From positions 2,542,001 to 2,606,000 of the forward strand of contig VSJF01000004.1 in NCBI GenBank assembly GCA_009739215.1: 64,000 nt of DNA. Reading direction: 5' to 3'. The position numbers were made by a program, and so were the translations under genes. This document shows, piece by piece, positions 1-12,124 of the stretch; position 1 is the stretch's first letter, and every line of letters starts with the position of its first letter. A model generated the notes under the pieces. The model saw nothing but the letters and a program-made list of their open reading frames with translations. It did not search any database and was not told the DNA's origin. The stretch comes from Floccularia luteovirens. Its lineage: Eukaryota; Basidiomycota; Agaricomycetes; Agaricales; Squamanitaceae.

Positions 1-1650
1 GATTCCAGTGATTCGCTGGATACGATCCAATAGATATCTGGAAAAAGTATATGGTATACAGACAGGATAATTGAGTTGTAGTGTTATAACATACCTGTTA
101 GGAGTGTTCCGAATGCATCTGAATAGTCGAGGGCAGATGTGTCAATGAAGGGTAAATTGGTTTCAGCTGCCCGATTTTCAATAACAGGTCAAAACCCCGA
201 GAAAGTTAAAGACATGAACCAGGTAATCCTTTTGCTTCATTAGCAGTCACCTCCCGTAAATTTGAGATCACTCTTATTCCCAACCAGCATGCACAACATT
301 AAAATCCGCAAATCCTTCAGACACCGCACGACACTGAAATTTGTGTAATGCTTTGCAGTGTCGTACACGAGCAGCGCATCTACAGTACCGCGACAGTACC
401 CATATGTCCTGGATGGACATACAAGAGAAAATAGAAGAATGGGAGTATGCTGGTGTTATAGGGCGGCATCGTTCTTGCCCGGCTACGATATTATCGACTC
501 GAAATGAGATATTCAATGTTGTTTACCTGTATCCGAAATCTGATCCTTGATAATCTTTCCATCAACATCAAGCGACCCCGTAGCGAATTCTCATTTTCGA
601 TTCCAAGCTGAATTCGTCTTTTTATGAATTGGGACGGAGCTGCTTTGTCATCACATGTGTTTCCAAGATTGAGACTATCGACTGCACGTACAATTTTTGT
701 TACGTAGAATATATAGCTTGCTTTTTGCGAAAACGTGGTTGTTGTGAAGCGAATTCAGAATCTGTGCTTTCCAAACCCGAATGTCCAATCAACATGATTT
801 CATACGGGGGATATCCTTGTGTGAATGTGATAATTCTGTTTGATATGGCGCATTTAAGCCTTGCATGATTTCTTGTTGTAGATTCTTCTCATTCGTAGCT
901 GCTATGATCTAACCACACACATTTCGTCCTTGATGCATGATGATCGATCTGATCAAGCGTTCTGACCCTCATTTCACTGTTTTCATTGTTGAGCTCTGCC
1001 GTTGTGGTACGGCCTTCAGTGCACATGCAGTTCTCTGCTGTTTGAAGGGAGACAACAAAAAAAACATGAATACGCGTGGACAAGCTCATCTGAACTCTCC
1101 TACTTCGATAACCAGTCTTGTTTGCTTGAGATGTTGTGTAAACAAATAGCTAAAATAGTGGTTAAAATTATGGACCAGACTTGTAGAGCTTCTAGTATTG
1201 CTTGATGTCTTGCTGTCCGGAGGTGCAATGTATTCGTTATCTGCGATAGTATCATAAGGAAATCAACATCAAGAAAGAGGCAAGAAAACCCACAAGACAA
1301 GCATTAATAAACGTGAAGTTGATAGACATTTGTGACATGTTTGAAAAGAGCAGTGTAGGTAAACAAAAGTTCGTCCCACATAGGTCAATCCGTAAAAATA
1401 TACTACGACATGGACAGAACGAAGTAGTGTCCTTGGCGTGGTAGCCAACCTCATCCATCCAACCCAACCACATCATTGATAACGCATGTCTCCCTATCCG
1501 TGCTCAAGAATCCTATGGAGCACAGCCCTAACTCAATCATGTTCTGCCAGAAGCTCCGTCAAATATCTTTGGCCGTCGTTTTATTCTCAATTTTGGCGAA
1601 TGATGCAATCAACTCACATCAGACAACTTCAAGGAATAAACAAAACATGG
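1..1650. other. No gene recognised
   Basis: Only short overlapping open frames (none above 80 codons) occur on both strands. None has recognisable domain content or a convincing chain of exons. It is downstream flank of the NLR gene that ends at 1799 on the minus strand. An unrecognised multi-exon gene cannot be excluded. Confidence 0.5.
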
Positions 1651-1798
1651 ACTAACTTTCATTGACCATTCCTTCAAGAATGGGAAGATTTCGATTTCGA
1701 GTCGATAATAGGTAAGATGAATACGCTCAAACATTTGGATGTAGATACATAACTACTCAATTGAAGAAGACTCCATAACCAATCTAGTCTTGTGGTTG

Positions 1799-3091
1799 TC
1801 AGTCTAAAAACTCCAGTCTCCCAGTTGAGCGCTTGATGATATAGGGTGGTTTGCATTTCGAAACCCAGACGATTTTCTGCCCATCCTGGGTACATACCCA
1901 ACCTTCAGGGTCGACGTGGTGTGCTGATCTGAGAGCATCAAAAGGCTCGTGGAATATGATAGTATCGTGTTGTTTATGTAGATTATCGATGACTTTGGGT
2001 GAGAGTGTCGGAAGAGAATCGATGTCCCACATGAGAATGTCACCATGATACGTCCCAGCTACGACTCGTCCGAGGTCCAAACGTACATCTGCGCTCGAAA
2101 CATCCTGACGTGTAATAAATTTAGTGGTGCAGTTATGGTTTGATGTATCAATATCCCATGTATGAAGAAGGGTTCCACCAGAGATACTCGTAACGAGAGA
2201 AAGTTGATTGGCAGTAAATCTTAGAGAATCAGCGTTTGCATGCAAGACAGCGATCACAGACTTCTGCTTTGCGTTCCAGAGGAGTGTCTCTGTCTCTGAT
2301 GAAGAGGCCAACTTGGACCCGTCGAGTGACCACGCGACTTGTTGGACACGGGATTTGTGACCATCGAGCACAGAAAGTTGGTGTTCGAGTTTGAAATCAA
2401 AGATAAAGATTTTAATGTATGATGTCGTTGCTACTTGTTGTCCGTCAGGCGAGAAGGTTGCGCGTGCGTAGCGTGATGTAATTTGTCGTTTTCCAATAAC
2501 GTCGCCAGTGTCTGGCTTCCATGTGATGATGTCATCGAAAGAGCGACTGAGAAGCTTTGAGCCATCAAAAGAGAATTCCACCCAATGAACTGGACGCTTT
2601 GGAGTCAGTTTGTTGAGTAGTCGACCAGTTTGAACATCCCAGACACAAATTATTTTATCATAACCACAGCTAGCAACCATTTTTCCGTCAGGTGAGAACG
2701 CCACACAGACAACAGCTTCGGAATGCCCGTTCATCAGGTGAACCTCTTCTCCAGTTATTCCATCACAAATACGAACTGTCTGATCCTCTCCACAACTGAC
2801 AAGTTGAGAGCCGTTTGGTGACAACATAATGCTGGGAATATAGCCATGATGTGGTTTAATGAAGAAAAGAAGATCAGCTTCAATTATTTTTGAGGAAACT
2901 CGCGGCCTTTCATCAATCACCTCTCCAATGTACATCTCATGAAGCAGTGTATGCGATGAGAATAGTGGTAGCGTAGAAATGTAGGTGTGAAGGTGAGCTT
3001 GTGATATTGTGGAAGCGTACGAGTGGAGGAAACGGATAGCGTCTCTGATCATTCTACAGAGCTCAGAATGCGATCCATCCTCGTCATGGCT
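1799..3091 (-). CDS. Intact WD40 exon of the NLR
   Basis: One uninterrupted frame of about 430 codons with repeated WD40 blades: repeated FSPDG or similar turns (VAFSPDGKMVASC, ATFSPDGQQVATT, AWSLDGSKLASS) followed by W-D dipeptides. It is the C-terminal sensor part of the NLR described for 1799-6090. Its start at 3091 is an acceptor site (CCTTTCAG), not a start codon; the frame continues back into the intron to a Met at 3151, so a free-standing protein is conceivable. In this family the propeller is thought to bind the recognition target. It shows no internal stop, unlike the NTPase part. Confidence 0.7.
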   Translation of the reverse strand, partial: SHDEDGSHSELCRMIRDAIRFLHSYASTISQAHLHTYISTLPLFSSHTLLHEMYIGEVIDERPRVSSKIIEADLLFFIKPHHGYIPSIMLSPNGSQLVSCGEDQTVRICDGITGEEVHLMNGHSEAVVCVAFSPDGKMVASCGYDKIICVWDVQTGRLLNKLTPKRPVHWVEFSFDGSKLLSRSFDDIITWKPDTGDVIGKRQITSRYARATFSPDGQQVATTSYIKIFIFDFKLEHQLSVLDGHKSRVQQVAWSLDGSKLASSSETETLLWNAKQKSVIAVLHANADSLRFTANQLSLVTSISGGTLLHTWDIDTSNHNCTTKFITRQDVSSADVRLDLGRVVAGTYHGDILMWDIDSLPTLSPKVIDNLHKQHDTIIFHEPFDALRSAHHVDPEGWVCTQDGQKIVWVSKCKPPYIIKRSTGRLEFLD

Positions 3092-3193
3092 CTGAAAGGT
3101 GTCCAGCAATCCATGAATCACCGGAACAGGACAAATCATCAACCAGAACACTTACAGAAACATGCCTGTCAAGTTGTTGTAACGATGCACACA

Positions 3194-3207
3194 CTTCATC
3201 CTTCATC
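3194..3207 (-). repeat. 7-bp tandem duplication in NLR exon
   Basis: On the minus strand GATGAAG occurs twice in direct succession. The surplus of 7 bases shifts the frame. With one copy counted, the upstream frame (LSLMSRLDE) runs directly into VCASLQQLDRHVS and on to the GTAAGT donor at 3155. This is a typical replication-slippage lesion. Confidence 0.75.
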
Positions 3208-6200
3208 AAGGCGTGACATCAAACTCAGCACTTCGATCCAATGCAATAGATGTTCAAACAGCAGTTCATGGAGCTTCTTCATCAAACTGTCAGTCAAGTG
3301 TTGGATCTCCAGTATGTATGCTATCCAATTTGTGACGGCGTATTGTAGATCCTTCGGTATGTTATTCTCAATGAGCCAAGAAAAATCATTGATCTCAATG
3401 TCCAGTTGGAATGTTGTCGGTAATCCACAGATGTTATGTCGTAGTGATCTGTTCATCCTATTCAAGCATGCCTCAGCGAGATCACAGAGGTTCCATTCCA
3501 CATATGGTATGTGATCAATCCAATGCCGTTCATCTGTCAGGTCTGCGAGGACATCGTGCAGAATTGTATTCGTAAGAGTGATGGTGGGTAATATCGTAGT
3601 CCCCAACCCGCGTGTGATATGGCAGATATCCTTAATGCTCTGCTCATGGTTGATCACCACTAGGAAGACACGGTCTGTCAGCAGGGGACGGAATATGATG
3701 GCCCACGAAAGTGATGCACTGAGATTTGGGTTTAATGCTTGGAAGATGCTAGAAAGTAACTGTGTTATCGAGTCCTGTAGTGTCATGGGAGGCAGCTGCA
3801 TGAAAAGGATGTCGACAAACCTGATCAAATGTGTCTGGATAGATGTGCGTTGCAGAGACATGCAGGCAAATGAAGTCCATATGTCATCCCCTCCTCCCCG
3901 CCGCAAGAACTTGCGCCTTATCCTGTCTCTCCTGTATTTCTCTAAGATTGGTGAATGCGCAGCCTCGAGATCGTCCAAAGTTTTCCCGATTAAGTTCTTG
4001 ATTTTCCTTAGGTTCGGCGAAAGAGGCATTTTATTGTGGTAAATGTAGTTCAACGATAAGAAGACGTTTTGAATGTCTTGTTCAGATGATGTGATGAGAA
4101 ATCGGAAATTTGGAGGAAGCCGAGTCATCAATGACTGGTTTGCAAAAATGGACAAGACGCGGGAACAGTCCTCCTGCATCTTCGCATCCATCGAGGCCAT
4201 CGATGATAACAAGAACTGGTCCCACCATCTCCAAGTTCTCCAGAGGTGTAGCAACTAACTCGTCAAATTGCCGTCCTATGTCTGCAAGAGCAACATCTGG
4301 ATCCCTTAGTCGCCCACTCATTCTTTGTTTAATTGCTGGGTGGAACCCGGCCAAGTGTCGTATAATAGTCCCACTTATCCTCCGTGAGTTTCGGTTTTCG
4401 ATCCCTACCATGCAAGAATATCCCGCATCCGAGTCGTCCCTCCTTATGAAAGTGCTGCGCGATGAAGTGCGCAATTGATGATTTGCCACTTCCTGCGGGT
4501 CCGAGTAAAAGGAAAACACGTTTTGTGGCATTCTCATTCCCAGTGGCCCAGTTCAGGACGTTATCGATAACAGGATCGAAGTGGGTGCCTCGCATTGTTG
4601 CGTATTCTGGATCGAAAGCTGTCTGTTCGAGGCATAGGAAGCGATTAAGATATATTTGAATGTCTGAAATAAAACTAAATAAAACTTTGTTACTCGAACA
4701 ACCATTATCCTCACCAATGTTTGTAACCTTCTCCAGAATTTGAACCGAGAGTAAACTTGTTTGTAGGCTTGTACCCAATATGAGCTCAATCCTTAACGCA
4801 TCAAAAATTGATCGATACTGCGCGATCCCAGCATCAACATCAGACACCATGTTCACCACGGCCCGTTGTGCTAGACGATTCACATTAGCATAAAGTACAA
4901 AGACAAGTTGATATCATTACGAACCGAAGGAATTTGTCTCGTAATACTTCCGAATAAAATAGGCACACTCGGATGTCTGGTTTAGCAGCTTTTTCACGGT
5001 CTTCTCGAACGACCTTATCTTCTCCAATGACCCTCCATCCTGTAGCCAACCATACAGTTCCGCAAGCGTACAAGCGAGATCACTGATCTTGTCGTCACGA
5101 GCCATTTGGTCGTTGATAATCTTGTATAGACTGGCACTTAACATCATACAACTATTCAAACTGGGAATAAATACCTTTACAACGGCTGAAACTGTGTACA
5201 CCGCCACTTTTGCCCTTGAATCAATCTAAAAAGTACATAGATGAGGATGATGACCACAACGTTAATGTTTGTATGACACACCTCTGCAATGTTTTCGGCA
5301 ACCAGGCAGAATGACTGAAGGGAACCCAATAAATGCTTCCACCTTCTCACTGAGTACTTGGAATTCCACGCCAGGTGTGGGGATTTGCGTTAGTGTACCG
5401 TTGGGCAGGGACACGACGTGGTTGGACGACGGAATTGTGAGGCTCTCAATCTTGAATAGGAGCGTTATCGTGCGATCTTTCTCCCGTGACGATTTTGGGT
5501 GAACGGCATCTAGAGCATAGACAATTTCTGAACGAGCTTATATCAATACTGTCTCAAGATGGGTTGTTCGATCGTTACCTTCATTGTGAGATAGATTCTC
5601 CTCCCCAATCTGTAAAGCTTCCTTCATCTCACAAACGAGGTGATCTTCTTTTGAACTCCCGGGATGTGTACAATACACCTGACATCGTACGGTGGAGGAC
5701 GTAGTCGCATCGCTGTATCAAATGTGATCACTTAGATTTATCATACCCTGACAGATTAATGGGTTGTGGGTAAAACGTACAACTTCAATTTTCACCCCAA
5801 TATGGGAATTTGTTTCCTTTTTTCGAAGCTTTCGTTTTGTTCTCGGTATTGTCGACCTTGACAACAACATAATACGATACGCTTGAGATATTGTGAGTGT
5901 CAGGCAAGTTCTTGCCTCCCAAAACTGTCACTACAGAAGTGGTGAGTATTGAGGCAACGCACACGAACAGAGAACCACAGTCACTTACCTCCGAGAGTAA
6001 AGTGAATTTTCTGGATGCTGTATATACGAGGTTAGCAAAGAGAACGGATCGTCAATAGGAGCACTTGCTATTTGGTGACCTGCATGGAGGATCCTGGGTT
6101 GATTGTTATTTGGATGATCGGTGGTGGTAGCTTGACGAATAAATATGTAGTATCAGCATTGTAGTAAGAATTGGATAGGTTGATTTACAAGTACCTAGAG

Positions 6201-6259
6201 CGAAAACTGAGGGTGGTTGGAGGCGTTGGAAGTTAAGGAGCAAATTGGTGGGATAGAGG

Positions 6260-7450
6260 AGGTACGGTTCAGGCTAAAAGGGATGTGGCGCGGCAAGGGA
6301 CCAGTCTTGTGAAGACAGAATTCACGCAGGGTTGTAAAGTCCAGATTGAAAAATAGAAAATTTTTTACTATCTACGTCAACACGTGTTGTTAATATTGGC
6401 GAAGACGACATTTCCATATCATAGCATTGTCGGCCCATCTCCTGACATGAAGTGACAGATTCAATAAATATATGAATAGGATATACTAACACATCGGAAC
6501 ACACCGATACGAGATCGAAATGAATACTCACCAACAACGGCGATCAGATGAACAGAGTGATTGTTGTTGAGAAATTTAGTTCATCGGGTAAATGAGTAGA
6601 TACACACCATCTAACTCAGTCAAAGGAACTTCCACTTAAGCAGCCTAGCCCGTCGTCCAGACTGTTATAAACAAATCCAGAGCCTCAAATCTCACATCAG
6701 ACCGACAACACAGCATGCATTCGAGGAATAATTTGATCGGTCGCAAGTATCTGTTTCAAGGGCACTTTGAGCTTGAATGCTCAAAGCATGCTGAACACAT
6801 TTGCTCTCTTGACACTAGACAAGACGTGAATGGTGGGGTGGAGGAATAGAGGTTATCTAAGAATGGAGTTAGAGGTGTGGGAGTGGAGTATGTGATGATG
6901 AACGAACAAACCGACGGTCATGAACCGTAGTAGGGCCATTTTTTCATTAAGTTATATGTTTCAGAGTACGAACTCGCCTTAAGCATCATTTGTAGTTGAT
7001 GAAGAGATTATAATAGGCACGTGTATGTCCTAAAGAGGGTTAACGTTGTATCTTTCATTCTGATGATCGCCCCACTTTTTTGAGTTGAGTTGAGTTTGAT
7101 AGGAAGTAATACAAGAAAGATACCACCAAGAACTATTCTTGGTCCTTGTCTGACCACTGAATCTCCCGCACATACCGCTAGATGTACATGGAGGAACATA
7201 TGTGCAAGTTGTAAGCGCACCATAAACGTTTCTAACCATTGAATTTGTCGGGAGACATTTTCTTTTGGGAACTGATCCATTCAAGTATCTTGTATACATA
7301 ACATGACTAGGAGAGAACTCAGGATAGTTCTGTCGCTGTTTTTCTTTCTGAGCATGGAATATATCCTCAATTTACGAGTATGGATAAATCACAATGCCAC
7401 TACAACCAAGACTACGGGCAAAAACAAACAAAGAAACATGTAACTTATGT
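6260..7450. other. Intergenic, no gene recognised
   Basis: Presumed promoter side of the minus-strand NLR and 3' flank of the minus-strand NOP9 gene. Open frames are all below 95 codons and overlap in different frames. I see no domain or exon chain. Confidence 0.5.
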
Positions 7451-10375
7451 TTATATTTTCTTATTCTTACGATGTTTTTCACTACCACTCGGTGCAGCGC
7501 GAATAGCACCCAAAATATCATCTAAATCTCCTTTCTCCTTTTTACTGGTTTGCTTTGTGGAACCCTTCCCGTCCCCGGAATGTTGCACAGGCTCAACATT
7601 TCCTTCCCGTTCAATCGCAGCCTTTTTGATTTTTTTGCCCAAGCTCACATTGAAAAGTTCATCAATCTCATCTTCACCTCGCCGGAGGCGTTTGCGCTTT
7701 CCTTTTGGAGGAGATTCGGGTACCGCATCTGCAGCTTTTGGTTTTTGCACTGAGTGAGTGGAAGCGACTGATTTATTTTCCTGAGGTTGTTTTCTACTTG
7801 ACTGCATATTTCTCCATTCCTCGGGTCTTCGCTGCAGAACATATAGAGATAAGTTACGGGCAAAGAATTTTCCGTAAAATGAAGCAGCTAAAGCCTGCTC
7901 ATGTGGTATAAGTGATCGAGCGATTTTCTCCTGTTTGAGGATTAGAATATTGTTTCAACTAAAATCGATGACTAAAGACTAACCTTCAAGTACGTATCCG
8001 CAAAATACCAACACCGGTCGCAAATGCGGCTGCCAATCCTGTCATCCACAAGCTCGTGATAATGTCCTATGAAGTCCATCACAAATTGCCGTTTGTCTTT
8101 TGCCGGTATGCTTCCCGATTCGAGAAGAACATCGTATACCCTAGATCCACTTGCACTATGTGCAATCCGTATCCGGTCATCTATGGACATCGAACGAATG
8201 CTAAAGAATGAAATTGTAATGAGGTCTCCGTCTTTTGCTCAGTAGTTTGGCAGGTCGCACCTGTTTATGACAAATTTGTTGTGGGGATCCGGAAATTTCA
8301 GGAGAGACTGGAGGAGTATCGCCCCTTGCACTGTAGGCTCCAAAATATTGGTACCATCCATAGCCCCTTCATTAGATCCCCTTTTCTTTTCTCGGGAAGA
8401 TAAAGCGTTCCTGTATTCCTAGTACCTTATTGATCAGTAAATTGTCATGTGAAAAAACGCTTTCATCACCTGAATAGGTAAGAGGCTAAGGACACATGGG
8501 ACTACCAGGGAGTGGTCTTCGGTAGCCCGTAATTCAAATGCGGAAAGAATAGTCTAAAGGTATAGGTTATGACTGATGTCAAAGAGAGGGTGTGACATTC
8601 TACCTGTTCAATTTGGCTACCAAAAGCACCGAGTATCGCTGCTCTGTCGACGATTGCTCGTAGTACTCCAGTTCTTGACGACCCTTCACCAAAGTGTCAG
8701 TAACACGACACCTGCACCTTGATATTCAACGTACGAACAAGTCTACCCCACGAATCCTTCATTTCGTCGAAAACCTCTGATAGCTGCTTCAGCCGTAACT
8801 CTTTCTAGAGCTTTTGCTAATACAAAGTTTGCTACAGGGTGCATACCCAGTCGTACAAGCTTTCCTTTGAAATATAGTCTCCACAGAACGTCGAAAGCAT
8901 CGTCCGGACAACGCAAGGCTATGATTTCAAGAAGATGGGAAGATGTTTGGTCTCGCAAGAGTGTACCTAGATAGTCTGATTCTTCAATCGAATCTTTTGT
9001 ACCCGCATCTGTTCATTTATTGTTAACAGCAGGACAAAACTGAAGGGAAAAAGTCTACTCACGACAGGAAGAAATTATTCCAACCATAATTTTGTCCATT
9101 AAAGAACCAGGTTCATTCGTCATATCTTGGTCTGCCTCTACTTCAAGAAGCACCTGAATGACGTCGCTTTAATATCGGCAATTTCAATGGATGAGTGAAC
9201 CTACCTGTAATCCCGGGCTAGCAACCTTACTACCTGCTAGAGCGCGGACCTCATTGTCACTCATTTGTTCCTTTAGGACTTCCACAAAACGTCGTGCCAT
9301 CACGCGGAATTCGCTAGGCACATTTTTCACTAACGGCTCCTTTCCTTTTCCCTTTTCATCATTGAAAACAGATTTCATTGTACCCTGTTTCGCTTTCCAG
9401 TTAGCACTCTTTTTAGACCGCACAATGGATTGTGCTCCATCATCTGATGCCAAGCCAGGTGAAAGGAGAAGAAGTAGGCTACGATAAACATGTGACGCGA
9501 ATGGGTCCATTATTAGAGACGGGAAACGAGCTAAAAGCTCCTAAAACGGATATCAGCTATGTGTCAAATAGGGAATGAATGGAACCTTGTCACTTCACTG
9601 ATGTCCAAGACCAATTGCGTTAGTGTACGCAACTCTCCTTTCTCTGAAGAGTTTGGTACTGCATGTAAGATTCCCTTGGTCTTTCATTGCGTAAGATATC
9701 ACATCAAAAATCTGACAAAGGTGGATTGTACCTCTCTAGAGACTGTATCTCGCGCAACAGAAAATACAGTCTGGCATACATGAGATGCAAAGCGATGTTT
9801 TGCTAATATTTCATACCTGAGTTGGTTTGCTATCAATGGGTGAAGTCGGCTTAAAAAGAAGTGCAACTCACGAACCAGCCAGACTATCCATAAATACTCT
9901 TCGTATGAAATCATCCATCGAGTATATCATTCTTTCTAGAATGACTGAGCAGTCGGGGTCTGTTGCTAGTACATTTTCTTTCCCTTGCATCTCAGTAAGA
10001 GCAGCAACAAAGAACAACCTTCTCTCTGCAATCAAGCATGAAAAACTTAACATTGACATTCAAAGTCCAAATCAGCAACATACGTTCGTTAGGATCTATA
10101 TCCTCAGTACCTGCCACAGCTTCTGTCTGATTTGACTGCCAATCTCGTATTTGCACATCCACAGTTCGGAAGTATGCTTTCACATCAGCATCTACATAGC
10201 CAAAGGGCGCCTCTGGATTGAAATCCTCGGTGGGCTTTTGGGTGGATTGAAGTATCCAGGATGGTTCCTCTGAATGCTGAGGTACATTTACGGGTACTAC
10301 GTTTGTTTCCTTGTCATATTCTTCTTCAGGTTTTTTCTTGTGTTTCTTTCCTCGCTTACGGTTTTCGCGGGGCAT
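7451..10375 (-). CDS. NOP9: Nucleolar pumilio-repeat protein Nop9
   Basis: RNA-binding pumilio-like protein needed for 40S ribosomal subunit maturation (20S/18S pre-rRNA) in the nucleolus. The start at 10375 gives a basic N-terminus ([15 protein letters not shown]) followed by [13 protein letters not shown], a signature of this family. Later exons carry PUF-like helices: [14 protein letters not shown] (near 10010), DQTSSHLLE...LHPV-like [11 protein letters not shown] (8743-8958), [13 protein letters not shown] and [13 protein letters not shown] (7972-8190). The last exon (about 7920-7451) ends in a lysine-rich nuclear tail with [15 protein letters not shown]. About ten short introns, e.g. at about 10083-10026 (GTATGT...TTGCAG). 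All exons inspected join in frame. Downstream neighbour on the same strand is the NLR; upstream is an F-box gene, also on the minus strand. Confidence 0.88.
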
Positions 10376-10557
10376 TTGTGGAGATTTTTATTCGAACCGG
10401 GAACGTCTGGCCTGAGATAAATCACATTTTTTTGGGTGCGGCGGCATGAATTGCAGTCACGTGCAAGGAAACCGCTTCACAGAGTAATTCTGGCACAACA
10501 TAACCATGGGAGCAACGTCTGTCTGTATTTGCAATGTCGCTGAATCCCTTTTATTGA

Positions 10558-10602
10558 ATGATGATGATGATGATGGTGGTGGTGGTGATGATGATGATGA
10601 TG
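10558..10602. repeat. (ATG/GTG)n trinucleotide microsatellite
   Basis: About fifteen consecutive trinucleotides: ATG units, a block of four GTG units, then ATG units again. It lies in the short spacer between the NOP9 5' end and the F-box 3' end and is not inside a convincing reading frame. Confidence 0.9.
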
Positions 10603-10804
10603 GTCAGACTCTCTCCTATACTATAATCAGACAGGTTATTGAACCCTCAAACTAACAGATACCAAGACGAAAACTTGGAACATGAGATGCTGATTTGGAT
10701 TATTGGGTTATTACTTCATGCGGAAACTGTAAATCTTTCCTACTATAGGGTATGTCAGTTAAACATTCTGTTGCCCTGTACATAACTGATGTTCAACAAT
10801 GTGT

Positions 10805-12124
10805 CTATCGCAAAGTGATTGTGCCTATATCAATGTCTAAGCCGACGTGTCTCCATTTCCTGATGTATGGTTCGAGGGTATCAATGCGAAGCTTCATCGA
10901 CGTAAATCGAAACCGCTTCAACTGTCTATACTGTCCGACTCCAAGGGGATGTTCAACAACTCTTGATTGTATAAGAGCTTTGATGAGAGGTTCTGAACAA
11001 TGACGACCATCGCACAAGATATCGATATCCTTTAATTCTGGAAGGAGACCACCAGCACCATCTCCACCATCTTCTGATATGCCGCTCAATGTCAAAGCCG
11101 CTAGGACTTCATCCGAAATGGAGATACCCGTTCTACCTGAGAGGGAGAACTGTAATTGTATTGCCTTTAAATGGGGAACCTGGCTGACACATTCCAAAAG
11201 CCATTTGTCTGTCAATGGTAAGAAGATCAAACTCAGCCCCCGGAGCGATGTTGCCAAGCTGCCCATAAAGGTGACGAATTTGGGCTGTATCTCCGCCCAT
11301 CGTGTATCACCACCCACTAACCATTCCAATCTCAATGCATTTAGTGCGGGCAAGGAGAGCGAACTTAGAAATGATATTAGTGACCCTGCTGCCCCTTCCA
11401 CGATACTCGACTCCGGGTCATCTTGCAGAATCAAGTTAAATCGTTTTAGCAATGGAAGCTGAAGTTTTTCCGGGTATTTTTCGGTATTCAGCCTGCATAT
11501 TGCAAGGGCAGAACAGCTGGTGAGGTTTTTCGCTTGTGATAGTATTTCGAGAAAGTCGTCGAGACTAAAATGGAAGTTTTCTATGTTGAGGTTTAATATA
11601 GAAAGTTGATTCCACAGTATGCCGAAGGAGTGGAGATCAAGATGTGAATTGTGGGAACCGGAGAACCTGGCGTCTAGAGTGACGGATCGGAGCGCCGGCA
11701 CTCGAGCGGTAAGGCTCTGCTGAATGTACTTCAGGGTGTCACCTGGGACGTTGAAATGTATACTTCGCCAACGGTAGGCCTGCGGCATCAGAGCTGCAAG
11801 GAAAGGTTCGAACCTGGTATGGGAAACTCCCAGCGGCGGAGAATGCGTGACACGAATCGACAGAGGCAAGATACCGGAGCGCGATATCCATAGGTTCATG
11901 TACCATAGCAAACGGTAGTCAGATATAGGCTGTCTGCTGTTCTCCTGGAGCAAGTGAATTTCGAACGAGGACCAGAACTTTGGAGTAGACAGGATGGCAG
12001 ATCGCCATGCGCCACAGACATGGGATAATAATAGGGGCCCGTAGCACGAGCTGATAGTAGGATACGGTGACAAATACATCGTAAATATGGACAATTGGAG
12101 TTCCATTGGTAATTGTTCTATCAT
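10805..12124 (-). CDS. F-box-like protein with LRR-like C-terminus
   Basis: Single open frame of 439 codons starting at an ATG (12124). The N-terminus (MIEQLPMELQLSIF...LLLSHVCGAWRSAILSTPKFWSS) is the F-box motif that binds Skp1 in SCF ubiquitin ligases; the rest has leucine-rich, LRR-like segments (LPALNALRLEWL, LSGLSLIFLPL-type) that usually form the substrate-binding solenoid. Such genes are strongly expanded in Agaricomycetes. Members often have an upstream coiled-coil exon. A possible upstream exon at 12235-12354 is separated by a GTGAGC...GATAG stretch but does not join in frame, so I keep the single-exon model. Substrate unknown. Confidence 0.8.
   Translation of the reverse strand: MIEQLPMELQLSIFTMYLSPYPTISSCYGPLLLSHVCGAWRSAILSTPKFWSSFEIHLLQENSRQPISDYRLLWYMNLWISRSGILPLSIRVTHSPPLGVSHTRFEPFLAALMPQAYRWRSIHFNVPGDTLKYIQQSLTARVPALRSVTLDARFSGSHNSHLDLHSFGILWNQLSILNLNIENFHFSLDDFLEILSQAKNLTSCSALAICRLNTEKYPEKLQLPLLKRFNLILQDDPESSIVEGAAGSLISFLSSLSLPALNALRLEWLVGGDTRWAEIQPKFVTFMGSLATSLRGLSLIFLPLTDKWLLECVSQVPHLKAIQLQFSLSGRTGISISDEVLAALTLSGISEDGGDGAGGLLPELKDIDILCDGRHCSEPLIKALIQSRVVEHPLGVGQYRQLKRFRFTSMKLRIDTLEPYIRKWRHVGLDIDIGTITLR

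Larger units (their letters stand above)
1799..6090 (-). pseudogene. Decayed C2-NACHT-WD40 NLR-type protein
   Basis: Fungal NLR (STAND NTPase) of the type linked to non-self recognition and programmed cell death in fungi. Reading on the minus strand: a C2-like domain (exon starting near 5930, with VTVLGGKNLP and YYVVVKVD; continued in exons near 5712 and 5510); a helical N-terminal region (5320-4917, ending ECAYFIRKYYE); a NACHT domain with P-loop GPAGSGKSS (about 4480-4505), Walker B VLVIIDGLD (about 4190-4215) and FRFLITS (about 4100); then an exon from 3091 to 1799 with WD40 repeats. Introns are visible, e.g. 3155-3092 (GTAAGT...CAG). The frame is broken several times: stop or frameshift near 5786 in the C2 domain, frameshifts near 5330, 4370 and 4170, and one at 3194-3207. 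No introns with good signals explain these, so I call a pseudogene; assembly errors could explain some. The 5' end is uncertain (5930-6250). Confidence 0.8.

Noticed and set aside
4329..4440. A short intron explaining the first NACHT frameshift
   Set aside because: The only GT..AG candidate is about 37 nt and does not join the two family-like frames.
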